Source: Rhizophagus irregularis (Eukaryota > Glomeromycota > Glomeromycetes > Glomerales > Glomeraceae). Taken from it: a DNA stretch of 64,000 nt. Within the stretch, counting starts at the first letter, position 1. The number at the start of each line of letters is the position of its first letter. Shown piece by piece: positions 21,641 through 32,989 of this stretch. The stretch lies in NCBI RefSeq assembly GCF_026210795.1, contig NC_089432.1:992001-1056000 (forward strand). Direction: 5' to 3'. The notes under the pieces were generated by a model. That model saw nothing but the letters and a program-made list of their open reading frames with translations, had not been told where the DNA came from and did not search any database. A program made the translations under genes and the position numbers.

Positions 21641-22045
21641 AGTATTATAGTCATCCAAAATACAAATACAACTAGTCCCACTAATAATTATCCTATCTAA
21701 AAACAACCTAAATCTAAACTCCTACCCTATAATGATAATAAAACAACCAAAATAAAAAAATTATTTAATTAATCACATGACACCCTCCGATCAATTTTCT
21801 CTTTAACGTTAAGATTTTTGAAAAAAAAATATTTCTATCTACAGTATTATAGTTATCCAAAATACAAATACAACTAGGGAAATTACACTCCCACTAATAA
21901 TTATCCTATCTAAAAATAACCTAAATCTAAAACTCCTACCCTATAATGATAATAAAACAACCGAAATAAAAAAAATTATTTAATTAATCACATGACACCC
22001 TCCGATCAATTTTCTTTTACCATTAACGTTAAGATTTTTGAAAAA
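21641..22045. repeat. Tandem duplication inside the hAT 3' flank (period about 202 bp)
   Basis: Two copies with TCCAAAATACAAATACAACT, CACTAATAATTATCCTATCT and TCACATGACACCCTCCGATC, nearly identical. A short third piece follows near 22035. Confidence 0.85.
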
Positions 22046-23690
22046 GAAAATATTTCTATTTACAACTACGGAGAGAAAAAGACTTTACAAACAAAATACA
22101 CTAATAATTTTACCCCTCAATCATCCTTGCCCTAATGTATTAAATTTATACCTGTCTGGACAATCCTCGCTAAAGATAATTCTTTTGCTTTTATCATCAG
22201 TATTTAAACGATCCCTATACAATTTGTTATTTTTATTTATCATCAAATATTATTAATTATTTATTTTAAAGATATTTATTTATTTTATTTATTTATCAAG
22301 AATACATAATACAAAAAAATGTCATTGTTAAAAATATATATCAGATATGTTTTTGTCAAAACAAAAAACAATAAAAATTATAAATTTTGAAAAAATATTT
22401 GTCAAAAAAATAAAACTGAAGCTTACTCAGCTTCCCTAAATATATCAACATAGTTTCTATTTCTTTTTAAAAACATAAGCTGGTTGATTAAAAATGAATC
22501 TAAACGAGTTCTTTGAGGAGTAATCAAATTTTTAGCATCTGAAAAGAGCCTTTCTGAAGTAACTGAAGTAGCTGGTATAGAAAGGTATTTCATTGCTATT
22601 TGATGTAAAATTGGATATTGATTTTTATTTGTAGACCACCATGAAAAGGAATCATATTCTTCAAGAGCAGGTAACTCTGTCACATTGAGATAATGCTGAA
22701 ATTTGTCCTTTATTGGTGCAGTAATTTTAGCATTTTTCTTTTTCCAAAAATTTCCCATTGTTGTTGATTCATTTGTATCATTATGATCAGGCAATCTAGC
22801 TGTGTTATCTTGTTTGAGAATCTCATATTCTTCTTTTAATTGATTAATAATTTGATTACATGTTTCTTGAGAATTAATGAAATCTAAACTTTTAAAACGA
22901 GGGTCAAAAAATGATCCCTTTAAGCACAAAATTTGAGGAAAATCCCATCTTGCTATTATATTTTCTAAAATAGCATTTTGATACTCTGATGCCTCACTAG
23001 TTTCCAATAAATTAAACTCAGTTTCAAGTCTTTCTCTTAAATTATACATAATTGGATATGTAAATCCAATTGTTGGATAATTTATGCCACTTAATAAACG
23101 TGTTGCTTCTTCAAAAGGGTTTAATAATTCTACTATTTTTCTAATTACTTTCCATTCATAAATTGTTGGACACAATACTTCTAGTTTTTCACCTTCTTTA
23201 CGAGTAATTGAATTTGTATTACTCATTAATGAGGCTTTTAGCATTTGAATTGCTGGTTTAAGAATGATAAGTCTTTGAAAAGCATATAAAGTTGAATTCC
23301 ATCTGGTATTATTTGCTTTTATCACATCAAGACAAATAATATTTTCTGCTTTTCCTTTTAAATCTTTATCTTCAGTTTCCTGCATTGCTTGTTGTCGATA
23401 CAAATAAATTTGTGATTCTTTCAATTGCTGCTTTTTCTTATCTGCTGATAAAAAACTAATAAGATGTTTACATTTCCCAATTAATTCCTTTATAATATCT
23501 AATCCTTTTCCAATACTTAATTGGAGGGTATGAGCAGCACATGGAATTCTTTTACCAATACTTATATTATTACATGCTTTTCTTACATTGGAGCCATTGT
23601 CAGTTACAATAGCAATAATTTTTGAATCAATTCCCCATTCATAAAATAAATCAAACAAATGTTCTTGTATTTCAATCGCACCATGTAGAT

Positions 23691-24359
23691 TAGGGATGGC
23701 AACGGTCACGGTCATTAACCGGTTATGACCAGTCATGACCGTGACTGATATCGGTCGGTCAAAGACCTCTGACCGACCGTTTGACCGACCATTTGACCGA
23801 CCGTTTAACCGATCCTGAAAATGTTTGCGAAACGTAATTTAATAAAAAAATGTTTTGCAAACTTTTTTTAATTATTTTAATAGAAAACGTTGCGAAAACG
23901 TTTTTTATTAAGTATTTCAAACGTTTTTTTATTAAATTACGTTTCGCAAACGTTTTCAAGATCGGTTAAACGGTCGGTTAAACGGTCGGTCAAACGGTCA
24001 GTCGGTCGGTCAAAGGTTCTTGACCGGTTATGACCGACCGATGACCGACCATGACTATGGATGGCAACGGTTATAATCATAACCGTTTAACCGACCGTTT
24101 AACCACATTTAACTGACCGTTTGACCGACCATTTAAACATTTGACCGACCATTTTTAACCGTTTAACCGACCATTTGACTAATTATTTAAGTAAAATGGT
24201 ATAACCGACCGTTTAACTGACCGTTTAACCGACCGTTTAACCGATTTTTTAACCGACCATAACCGACTGTTTAAATTTCTATAACTGATTATAACCGACC
24301 ATAACCGACTATAACCGACCGTTGCCATCCCTAACCATGACCGACCGTTGCCATCCCTA
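23691..24359. mobile_element. hAT-type MITE A, nested in the transposase gene
   Basis: TAGGGATGGCAACGGTC at 23691 and its complement ending at 24359, flanked by ATGTAGAT and ATGTGGAT (8-bp target duplication, one difference). Subterminal GGTCGGTCAAACGGTC repeats are as in the copy at 14084. It is itself split by MITE B. Confidence 0.9.
24056..24333. mobile_element. hAT-type MITE B, nested in MITE A
   Basis: A 278-bp element with ends TATGGATGGCAACGG and CCGTTGCCATCCCTA and a perfect 8-bp target duplication ACCATGAC (24048-24055, 24334-24341). The interior is built of ACCGACCGTTTAACC repeats, so it is a diverged subfamily of MITE A. Confidence 0.9.
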
Positions 24360-26663
24360 ATGTGGATATGGCAACTCCTCCATACTGAGAAGTACTTCTT
24401 GTGGTTCAAATTTTGATGTCAGCCAGTGTGCTGTAATACCTAAATAAAGTAAATGTGCTGGTGAACTCCAGGCATCTAATGTTAAAGAAATATCCTGAAC
24501 TTGCATAAACTGACTTTTAAGTGTATTTTTTCCTATTTCATATGCTGTAAAAATTTGATCCTTAAGAGTTTTTATACATGGAACTTTATAGCGTTCAACA
24601 AATCCATTTATCATATTAATAAAATCTGGATCTTCTACTATACTTAGGGGTTGTACTGTACCAATAACAAAACCTATGACATTTTTAGTTAAAGATTCTT
24701 GTTTAGAAGAATCATGCGGGTTAATAATATTATCAGGTTTCTTAAGATTTTCTAATTCTTCTTCCTCATATCTCATTGCAATAGCTTTTGTAATTTTATG
24801 CATTCCTGATAAATGTGTTTTCATTGAACTTGGAGAACCACACCATGCAAGCATTTTTTCACAACCATTAATCTGACAAATAGTTTTAGTATTATTATCA
24901 TTAAATTGAAAAAATTTCCAAACCCAGCTAGTTTTAGGTTTCGTGATTTTAGATGGAGGCTTTCTTTCTTTCATTAATAAAGAATGTTTATTGACTTCTA
25001 CTTCATCATTAATAATTATATTAAGGTCTGATATAGATGCATCAGATATTGTGTTATCATTAATTTCTTGTATTGTTATAAAACTTTTCCCTAATAAAAT
25101 TTCTGACTCATATAAATAACTAGAATCATTTTCACTTTCATCTGCAATTTCTTGTACTGAACTTCTTTCTTTTGCTGCTGCTTCTTCTGCTTCTTTAAGT
25201 ATTTGCTTATGTTTATTTCTTGTAGTGGTCGCCATTTTTAATAGTTTAAAATGGGTAAATATTTATGTGAATGTTTAATATTTTATTTAATATTTATTAA
25301 TTAATAAATTGGTAAATTATATAATATAATATTAATGATGGTATTGTTACCAGTAAATTTGGTAAGCTAATGATTAAATATATTGTTTTGATATTATAAT
25401 TATATAAGGATTAACGAAAATTGATGAGGCTGTTTGTTGGGCACAGGAAGAACAATTAATAATAATTATTAGAAAAATCTAGGATGATTTTCTTGTAATT
25501 TTAACAAAGAGCAAAGTGTCTATATATAAAAAAATTCCATCTTTTTTTCAATAAATATTCAGAAGTAAAATCTAATCTCAAATCTATTCTAATGTATCAC
25601 AGTTATTAATTAATTATTAATTAATTTTGTGCAATAGCAGTTATTTTCATTGTCAAATCAAATAAAGTAAATTAATACCATTGAATTAATCAACTCAATA
25701 ATATTTATAATCATTATAAAGAAATCCATATAAAGAAAATAAATATATAAATAATAATTTATTAAATAATCATATAATAACTAAAATAAGAAATTAAATA
25801 AAATAAATCCGATCATAACATGTTGATCATTCAACCAAAATTTGCTTCGGAATATCAGCAATTTCATTGTATATCGGATTTAGCTAAATTTGCGTAACAG
25901 TAAAATAATCAGCCAAATCACATGGTTAATTTTAAAGAAACTAATGGCAATGATCTGCAACAATTACAATAGATTCGATTTTTTTATGTGATTTTCAATT
26001 AATCGATTTTGAATCGAGTTTCGATTAATTCGATTATCGCAGATTCGATACCTATCCCTAGTTAAGACCCATTCGTTAATCTATTTACCATTTCACCAAA
26101 CCACTCGCTATATTAATTTCAAGGTAGGTTACTCAAAAGACGTGAGATGGTTAGATTCTCTCAATGACAAGTGGAATGATTACGCCAATTTTTTCGTTGG
26201 TGGCTTTCTCGAAGTTATCTATTCAATAAATGATAGGACATATGCCCAAATTGACGCTAAGCTAATTGATTACGATGTAAGGTTTCGCCATCTGAATCAC
26301 CAAACTTCTATAACAACAACTCCAAGGAAACAAGTTAATACATTTGCACTGAGAAGAAATGAATCGGCTTCAAAATCTGTTTTTAGCCCAAGAACAAGTT
26401 TGATAATTATAGATGATACACAAGAATTTGACGACTCTAACAAGAGAAATTTGATCATTATTGATGATGATGAATCAGCCATCCAACCTACTACTGATAA
26501 CGATGAACTATCCAAGTTCGTCTCTTATTACAAAAAATTTAAAGAATCTGAGAAGCAAGATCAATCATCAAGAACGACCTCTTCTACAACTCATTCATCT
26601 CCCACTCCTACCTATAGATTACAAAAACGCAAATTATCGGATTTATGTAATTTAGAAGAATCC

Positions 26664-26790
26664 GATAATGATCCTGATAACGATCCTAATGATCTTGCTA
26701 ACAATCCTGCGATCCTGGTAATGATCCTGGTAATGATCCTAGTAACGATCCTGGTAATGATCCTGGTAACGATCCTGGTAATAATCCTTT
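26664..26790 (+). repeat. 12-bp minisatellite coding for NDPG units
   Basis: Nine or ten copies of GATCCTGGTAAT-like units in the split host gene. A one-base length change near 26710 moves the frame from NDP to ILVM-type residues. Confidence 0.8.
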
Positions 26791-26906
26791 CAGATTAGAA
26801 TGTACATATTATAGAAAAGGAAGTGGTAGAGGCGGGAGAGGCGGAAGAGGCGGAAGTGGTGGAAGAGGTCAAAAGGCCAAAAAATAAAGCTTCCATTAAT
26901 CACAAT

Positions 26907-27150
26907 TAAGGTTGCTTGTCTAAACCTCTTCAAAATCCTACGATTAGTTTCGTCAAAATTTTACTATAGATTTATTATAGTTTCGGCAGAGTTTCGGCAG
27001 TATCGGCATTTATAATAAGTTTCAGCAGTTTCGCCATTCTCCAAAGTTTCACCAGTTTTTTAATATAACTTTAATATAGTTTCAGCAGAATTTCGCTTTT
27101 CGGTGAAACGCCATCTTGCCTAAACCCCTAGGTTTCGGCAAGCAACCTTA
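26907..27150. mobile_element. hAT-like MITE, copy 1 (244 bp)
   Basis: Ends TAAGGTTGCTTG and CAAGCAACCTTA, with an 8-bp target duplication ATCACAAT on both sides. The interior has GTTTCGGCAG/GTTTCAGCAG repeats. It lies 20 bp after the stop codon of the split host gene. A second copy is at 35259-35501. Confidence 0.92.
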
Positions 27151-27199
27151 ATCACAATACTGCTATTTTGCGTAAAAAATTCCATTATCTCTAATAAAC

Positions 27200-27600
27200 C
27201 TATATGATATTACTAGCGTTCTAAAAAAATAATAATAATTTTTTCGAAATTTCTTTTTTTCTCTAAAAAAAATAATAAATTTTTTCGAAATTTCTTTTTT
27301 TCTCTACAAAAAATAATAAAATTTTTTTCCTTTTTTTTTTCTGAAAAAAATATCGAAAATAAAAATCTAAATAGTTAAAATCTGATTATTCAGCAAATAT
27401 TATGTTATAATGGCACAGCCAAATTATGTCATCATTATCTAATTTCATTTGGCTGCGCCATCATTACTATATTATTAATTGATTTTTTGGCTGCGCTATC
27501 GTTACTTCATTATTTTTCGGCTGCGCTATTGTTACTTCATTATTATCTAATTTTTTTGGCTGCGCCATCATTACATCATTATTTAAGCTTCGCCATTATT
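27200..27600. repeat. Two short tandem repeats between MITE and next element
   Basis: About 27215-27345 has 2.5 copies of a 50-bp unit with TTTTTTCGAAATTTCTTTTT. About 27410-27600 has four or five units with GGCTGCGCCATCATTAC, the first one inverted (GGCACAGCC), so a hairpin is possible. No gene is seen here. Confidence 0.65.
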
Positions 27601-27864
27601 CTCTAATTTCACTTGGTTTTATTATTTATAATAATAAAATAAATAAATTTCTACGCACAATTTATAATAAAAAAAAAAATTTCTACTCAATAAACTGAAA
27701 AAAAAGAACTGAGGTAAATTACTCTTTAGGATGCTTTTGTTTATTGTGGCAAACCCATTCGTGACGCTAGCAATGCCCAGCCTTTGACGCAGTCTTGGTC
27801 CTTTTGTGGCATGTAGAGCAGTGGTGGATGGACGGAAATATGACTGCCATGGTTTAGAACGTTC

Positions 27865-29438
27865 GGGTATATAGTAAATCAGTATAGTATGATTCATAAA
27901 TTTAGTATGTATGATAAGACAAATTACCATACTAAGATAATATACATGAATATTATACTATGTGACACAATAAATATTATACTAAAATATTTTATGTGAT
28001 ACAATGAAACACGTGCAATAAACAATAACATCAGATATAACCTCTCTATTGTGGCTTATAATTACATGAAAAAAATTTTTTCTCTATGGGCAAAAAATAT
28101 TTCTATCCAAAATAATAAAAATGAGTGAGAAAATAGATCTTTCAGATATAAAAGAACTTGATATTAATTATATTGAGTTAGATCCTGTAAGTAAAATATG
28201 TGAGGCTAAGTTTTTTAATTTAATAAATTAATTTTCTTTTGGATTTCTTAAAGGAATATCAAGTTGAAAGTAAGTGATAGTAATACTATTGAAAGTGATA
28301 AAGATACTGATATAATAAGCGATGAAGAAGAAGACTCAATTGCAATATTTTCAAGAAAGACACATGTACAAGAAGTTCATTATGCCACTGTACCAATTGA
28401 AAAAACTTCAGAATATGGTGTTGCCACAGTATATAATATTACAGGTTGGAAGAATCCAAGAGACTGTTGGAAAAATGTAAGTAATTATCATTTATTAATC
28501 TGCAGCTTTATTAATTCTATTAAAATTATTAAATACAAATAAATTTTTCTCCAGATTCAATATTCCTTAGGTGGAGGTGGTCAAAGTTCAATTAAGAACT
28601 GTCCATTCTTTGGTAATATTAGCATTAAAAAAGAAGAAAGAAACTGCATTTTAATCAATTATTTTCTTTATTTTTTAATATCATTAGAGGACATAAAGTT
28701 GATTAAAAAGCTTTAAAAACAATGGAAACTGAAAATAAATTTGGAGTTCCCTATTCAAGGCGTGATAATGGAGAAGTCAAAAAAATTTCTAAGGCAATTA
28801 CACGTAAAGGTATTTTTGCATTTGATAAGCTTAATATATTAAAAAAAAGTTAAAAATTAATAATGGTATTATCATTAATAAATTTAGGTACAAGAAATGG
28901 TAAAAATAAGCGAATTTTGGTTGATTCAACCAATATTAAAACTGAAAGCTCACAACCAAAAAGAAAAGGACAATTTGCATCAACTAGAAATTCTAAACAA
29001 TGCAAAATTACTGAAAATAATACTGAAAATATTGATTTTGATATAGAAGAGAGAAAAATAGCCCTTAAGGAGTGTGAACTTTAGATTTGTGTTCAAGAGG
29101 CTGCAGCCAGAAAGGCACTTGCTAAAGCTGAAGCAATGGAGCTAATTAATTTAGAAAAAAAGAAGTCATTAGGATTACTTTAAATAATAACATCAAATAT
29201 AATTTGTATTAAAGTAATATAAATAAAGTTATAATTTTTTAAAATTTAAATTTTAGTAGTATAGAATAATAATAAAAAAATGAATCATACATACTATGAT
29301 TTTTTTTTATATAGTAATCTAAGTATGTATGTATAAATATGAATCATACATACTACTTTAAAATCATACATACATAGATCATTTTAACCATACTATACAA
29401 AAATTCTCAATCATACTACATAACTTTCTGAAATACTG
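27865..29438 (+). mobile_element. 1.57-kb element with 8-bp target duplication and an internal gene
   Basis: It is flanked on both sides by GAACGTTC (27857-27864, 29439-29446). The ends are imperfect inverted repeats (GGGTATATAG... against ...CTGAAATACTG) with TAGTATGATT-like blocks in each subterminal region. The interior holds a multi-exon gene on the plus strand. The transposon superfamily is uncertain; hAT-like by target duplication length. It separates the phosphotransferase gene from the GC-richer patch at 27735-27856 that may have been its upstream region. Confidence 0.7.
28121..29181 (+). pseudogene. Spliced lineage-specific gene carried by the element
   Basis: Exon 1 (28121-28186) reads MSEKIDLSDIKELD and ends at a GTAAGT donor. 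Exon 2 (about 28264-28476) has VHYATVPIEKTSEYGVATVY and ends CWKN before GTAAGT. Exon 3 starts at 28555 with IQYSLGGGGQSSIKNCPFFG. Later pieces encode NKFGVPYSRRDN and a basic stretch, then a charged C-terminus (RKALAKAEAMELINLEKKK) ending near 29181. A stop after ALKECEL and the loss of the usual cysteine-rich middle suggest decay. I know the pattern as a repeated gene family in this fungal lineage but not its function. Confidence 0.55.
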
Positions 29439-29565
29439 GAACGTTCTGTGGTAAACTTTTTTTTACTTCAACTGCTTTTATAGTACTAGGAAGGGTGATA
29501 CAAAATGCTGATTGGCTTCTGCTATTGCACACAAATCTTAGTAAAAGCAAATATCCATGTGAATT

Positions 29566-31128
29566 ATGATTCCGTTCTCTGTTCACAATTCAATCATGGA
29601 TAACGAAAATAACATTTTTTACTCTAGTTCGTTGGATGATGACGAACCTACATTGGACTTGGATTTCAATGCTCTACGACAGCTTGCTTCCAGTCGCTTA
29701 GACAGACATTGTGTTCACACTCGTAGACTAACAAAAGGACTCTATAATGAAATTTATTTATTACAATTCGAGGGTGGCCCAGACTGCATCGCCCGACTTT
29801 CGCGTGATCTAACCCACCCTGCAGCAAAATTCGCTAGTGAAGTTGCGACTATGAAGTATGTCGCTCAAAATACCAGTATCAAAGTGCCGGAAGTATATGA
29901 TTGGGATTGCACCGTGCATAATCCCATAAAAATCCCTTACATTCTCATGGAACGGATACCTGGACAACACTTATATCGAGTTTGGGATGAGTTAACAGTT
30001 GAAAAAAAGAAGTGTGTTTTAAGCCAAATCATCGACACGTTGCTCGAATTATGGACGAAATGCCAGTTTGAAGAGATCGGATGTCTTTACATGGACTTTG
30101 TGAGTACAGTAACAACTTTTTACTTGTAGTATTATGCAAGGCACATAATTAATATTTATTGAATGTCTCATATAATAATATTATAAAATTAGATGGAGTC
30201 AACTTTTCGAATAGGACCTATTGTGGATCCTGTATTTTATATTGAGGGAAGAAATGCCATTCCTAGTTTCACCGGCCCTTTTAGAAGCATGCAGGAATTA
30301 TTTGACGTCTTGATTCAAAAAGAAAAAAAATTCTTTGAGATTCATGTTGTGCAAGAACTTATGAAAAAGAAGAAGATAAATCAGATAACGAAAGTGGTAA
30401 ATCTAATAAAACAAATGGCCTTACTTCAATTCAAGTTATTCAAACCTTTTGATAAATCGATAGATCAAAAACCCTTTGTTCTTCTTCATGGTGATTTTGA
30501 TGCACAAAACATACTCGTTGAGCGTTCAGTTAATGATGAAATCAAAATTGTAGGTATCATTGATTGGGAGTTTTCTCGTACAGGAACTTTATGGAATTTA
30601 TGCCAGTATCCAATATGGATCCAAGAAGTGGAAGAACCGTTCAGAGTTCTCAACGATTTGGAGTTGCAAGAGAGTCGTGAAAAGCAGAAGCTAAGAGAAT
30701 TTTTCCATGGTGAAATGGTAGCAAAATTGGGGAGCAGAAGCAGACAAATACTGGAAATGAAAAAACGAGATTTGAGGATCAAAAAATTAGAGGATATGTT
30801 TACTTATATGGTTCACAGTTTTGCAGGTTTACAAGGCTTGCTAGAATCGTTCTTCTATCGTTATGGGCCAGAGTTAACCAATGCTCATTTTGATGATCCT
30901 ATTCCATCTAAAAGAGTTATTACGTATTTGTTATCAAAGGATGAATTATTATTAGATAGAATCATGGAAGAAGTTCCTATTGATTACATAGCATCTGTCT
31001 ATTACAAACTTAAATCTAACGATTATAATTTTTCTTGGCAACAAGCTTCTACCATAGCATTTCATATGTGGAATAATGAAAGCAAGGATGATCCCACAAT
31101 TTATGAATATGGCAACATGAATATTTAA
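29566..31128 (+). CDS. APH-family phosphotransferase (protein-kinase-like fold), two exons
   Basis: Exon 1 (29566-30099) and exon 2 (30193-31128) are joined by a 93-base GTGAGT...TTAG intron in phase 0, giving 489 residues. The N-lobe shows GLYNEIYLLQF and IARLSRD (nucleotide loop and lysine region replaced by R/L strands). The catalytic loop LLHGDFDAQNILV and the metal-binding IIDWEFSRTG are intact. This is the phosphotransferase enzyme family (aminoglycoside phosphotransferase type), which in fungi phosphorylates small molecules of mostly unknown identity; antibiotic resistance is not implied. The start could instead be the methionine at 29596 (MDNENN). GC content is higher than its surroundings, and it is the clearest intact conventional enzyme gene in the window. 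Confidence 0.9.
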
Positions 31129-31419
31129 TATAATAATGTCAGTTTCGGTGATTGTGAAATATCAAATGTTTAATGAAAAGAAATTTATATCTGGAGTTTG
31201 CAGTACCTAATTTTTTTAAGAAATATATGTATATTTTTACCTATAAAACATACATTCACAATTTAAAAATCAATCGAAAACATATTTTTATTATTATGTA
31301 ATTATATGAAAAAGTGGCCAGCTGACTAATAAATAAATGTAAAAAACGATAGAGAAGCAGGGTTTCAAGGGAGGAAATTTGCCGAGCCCTAACCCAATTT
31401 AGTTGCAGTTTCTTTTCCG
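31129..31419. other. 3' flank, no gene seen
   Basis: AT-rich spacer between two convergent coding regions. Confidence 0.6.
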
Positions 31420-32285
31420 CTACTCAGTATTATTATCTAAACTGCTAATATTTTCTTTACTATCTAACCATTTGCTAATTAACTTTACTGTACTATATTT
31501 CGAATCACTGTACCCATAATAAAAACTTTTTATAGTAGCCTCTCCAATCTTTTTTCCCGTAAGTTGATGAATCTCACGAGCTACCATTTCACACATATAG
31601 TCAACAGAATCACTCCCTCTAAGCGAATTAAAAATTTGCTTAAAACGGGTCATCAAAAAAAGATGAATTGGATGATGAACTTCCAGAATAAGAGCTTGCA
31701 TGTGAAGTTCACTCTGATTGACTTGAAGCTTCGGAATTGTTGGCCACACTGTGTTGATCAGATTCATCAAATTCATCAGAGACTGACTGAGTTCTTTGAG
31801 CAAGTATGCTATCTACATCGTGTCTAACCATATCTTACAAGAACTTGGATAGTAGCATTGATTGTAATAAATCCAGATTAAAATTGGTTTGATATTCTCG
31901 TTCGATTTCATCAAGTCTTGTAGTCACGTTGCTGATTATTGATCTTATTTTCTGTGCCTTTGCAGAGTAATTATTCTGCAGTAAGTTTACCGTTAATCTT
32001 ATGCTTAATTTTGTTGATCTCCGCAGTGAGTTGGGAATAGATTTCATTCTTAATTTTGCTAATCTCCGCAGTGGAATTAATGTTAACTTCAGAAATATGT
32101 GCGCTAAGCTTTTTGTTCATTTCAATAAAGGTCTTTTCGATTTCCTCTGGTGTGTTATTTTTTGTATCAAGATCATTGATGATTCTAGTGACACGTGCAG
32201 AAAGTTCATCAGAAATTTTTTGTTTGAAATAATGAGAATCTATTATAGATGATAACAAAGGGGAAATTCTAAGTGATATAACCAA
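31420..32285 (-). pseudogene. Decayed coiled-coil / HTH-like lineage-specific gene
   Basis: From 32285 the minus strand reads an amphipathic, coiled-coil-like stretch (EEIEKTFIEMNKKLSAHISE and repeats of AEINKIK-type heptads), then in another frame SIISNVTTRLDEIEREYQ, then a serine-rich acidic stretch, and finally 31420-31680 with SVDYMCEMVAREIHQLTGKK and TIKSFYYGYSDSKYSTVKLI. The last part resembles a helix-turn-helix domain that recurs in Rhizophagus proteins. At least three frame changes or stops separate the parts, so it is probably a pseudogene; unrecognised introns cannot be excluded. Function unknown. Confidence 0.55.
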
Positions 32286-32328
32286 TATATTGTATGACAG
32301 ATAAAAAGAAAAAGTTATAAATTTAGTA

Positions 32329-32684
32329 TTGCTTAAAAAGAAAAATCTGATGTTTGCAAACCCAAATAGTGATGTAAAGGCATTTCCTTTACTATGTGGT
32401 TGGGCGTTAAAGCATAATCAAAAATATGGTAAAAAGGGTTCAGAAAAAAGAATTGCACCACAAGTTATAGCTCTGTTAGAACGTTTCTTCTTAGAGGGTA
32501 ATGTTCACAAAAACAGAAAAATAAATGGGTACAATATGTGAGACAACTGGTTGAAAAACAAGAAAGTGGTGAATTGGCACGAGACATTGAAATTCCAGAA
32601 GTGTCTTCTATTAATAATTGGATAGCAAGATTTGCTGCGAAGTCAAAAAAGAACTTGTCTGAACAAGCTATAGCTAGTTTTTAA
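32329..32684 (+). pseudogene. Relic of a repeated Rhizophagus C-terminal domain
   Basis: The plus strand encodes KRIAPQVIALLERFFLEGNV, then after a frame change QYVRQLVEKQESGELARDIE and VSSINNWIARFAAKSKK, ending at 32684. I know this helical pattern as the C-terminus of many proteins in this lineage, often transposon-associated, with a probable DNA-binding role. The frame change near 32520 and the missing N-terminus mark it as a fragment. Confidence 0.6.
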
Positions 32685-32985
32685 GCAGTTTTAAAGCAAA
32701 ATTGTTATTTTTTGCCATTCTTAATAATTAATAAAATACCTGGAATCTCACATTCCGTAAAAGCCCAAGCCAAAAGTTTTTTTTAAATCATTTTGATTAA
32801 ATTAGTAAAATAAAAATTCAAGATTTGCCACGTTGAAATAAGGGGTTTTTTTTGTATTACGCATTGTAAGTTGTACATCAATTTTTATTATTCAGAACGT
32901 TTAATTATATGATTAACATAAAATTCACCAAATTTGTCTAATTAATTTTTATGGTTTATTGGCGGATCATGAATTAATTTCTTTT
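32685..32985. other. Spacer, no gene seen
   Basis: AT-rich. Its end (TTTTATGGTTTATTGGCGGAT, then GAATTAATT, 32948-32980) resembles the sequence beside array 3 at about 47647-47680. Confidence 0.55.
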
Positions 32986-32989
32986 TTTA

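Larger units (their letters stand above)
22423..25235 (-). pseudogene. hAT transposase, split by nested MITEs
   Basis: The N-terminal half (24370-25235, ATG at 25235) has a BED zinc finger at residues about 100-150 (SWVWKFFQF, C/C pair, THLSGMH) and runs to EELPYPH. The C-terminal half (22423-23680) resumes GAIEIQEHL and holds VTDNGSN of the RNase H-like catalytic domain and the hATC dimerisation region (SIPATSVTSERLFSDA). The total would be about 710 residues, normal for the family. The MITE insertion with its ATGT(A/G)GAT target duplication falls exactly between these parts, and the reading frame is the same on both sides. Apart from the insertion I see no stop. The enzyme cuts and pastes its own element and probably related MITEs. 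Confidence 0.92.
21426..26060. mobile_element. hAT DNA transposon (nearly complete, carries nested MITEs)
   Basis: Ends TAGGGATAGGAATCGA and TCGATACCTATCCCTA form the inverted repeat. The 8-bp target duplication GTTAAGAC is perfect (21418-21425, 26061-26068). Length is 4635 bp, or about 3.96 kb without the nested MITEs. It encodes one BED-type transposase on the minus strand. Both ends are rich in AATCGATT blocks, the likely subterminal binding sites. The perfect target duplication and largely open transposase suggest recent insertion. Confidence 0.95.
20962..26887 (+). pseudogene. Host gene split by a hAT transposon (unknown family with RGG tail)
   Basis: Exon 1 (20962-21204) codes 81 residues including QFVNAYHEYNEQF and GDLVLFSGKF. 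A 57-base GT...AG intron (21205-21261) is in phase, and exon 2 reads on from 21262 through EDMNFVKT, where the hAT element sits. Coding resumes after it (HSLIY, DKWNDYANFFVGGFLEVIYS) with the target duplication GTTAAGAC, so the frame would continue if one copy were absent. An acidic linker, an NDPG repeat and a C-terminal GRGGRGGRGG tail ending at 26887 follow. A one-base shift near 26710 separates the repeat from the tail. The order resembles the gene at 2547-3530. RGG tails are usually RNA- or DNA-binding; the function is unknown. Confidence 0.75.

Noticed and set aside
26142-26798. Independent gene of 218 residues
   Set aside because: It is the downstream part of the host gene split by the hAT; its frame joins the part before the insertion through the target duplication.
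27622-27930. 102-residue minus frame with a GC-richer middle
   Set aside because: It crosses the left border of the 1.57-kb element, so it joins unrelated sequences; no family is recognised.
29566-31128. Antibiotic-resistance gene
   Set aside because: It has the phosphotransferase family motifs, but fungi carry many such proteins of other roles and nothing here indicates resistance.
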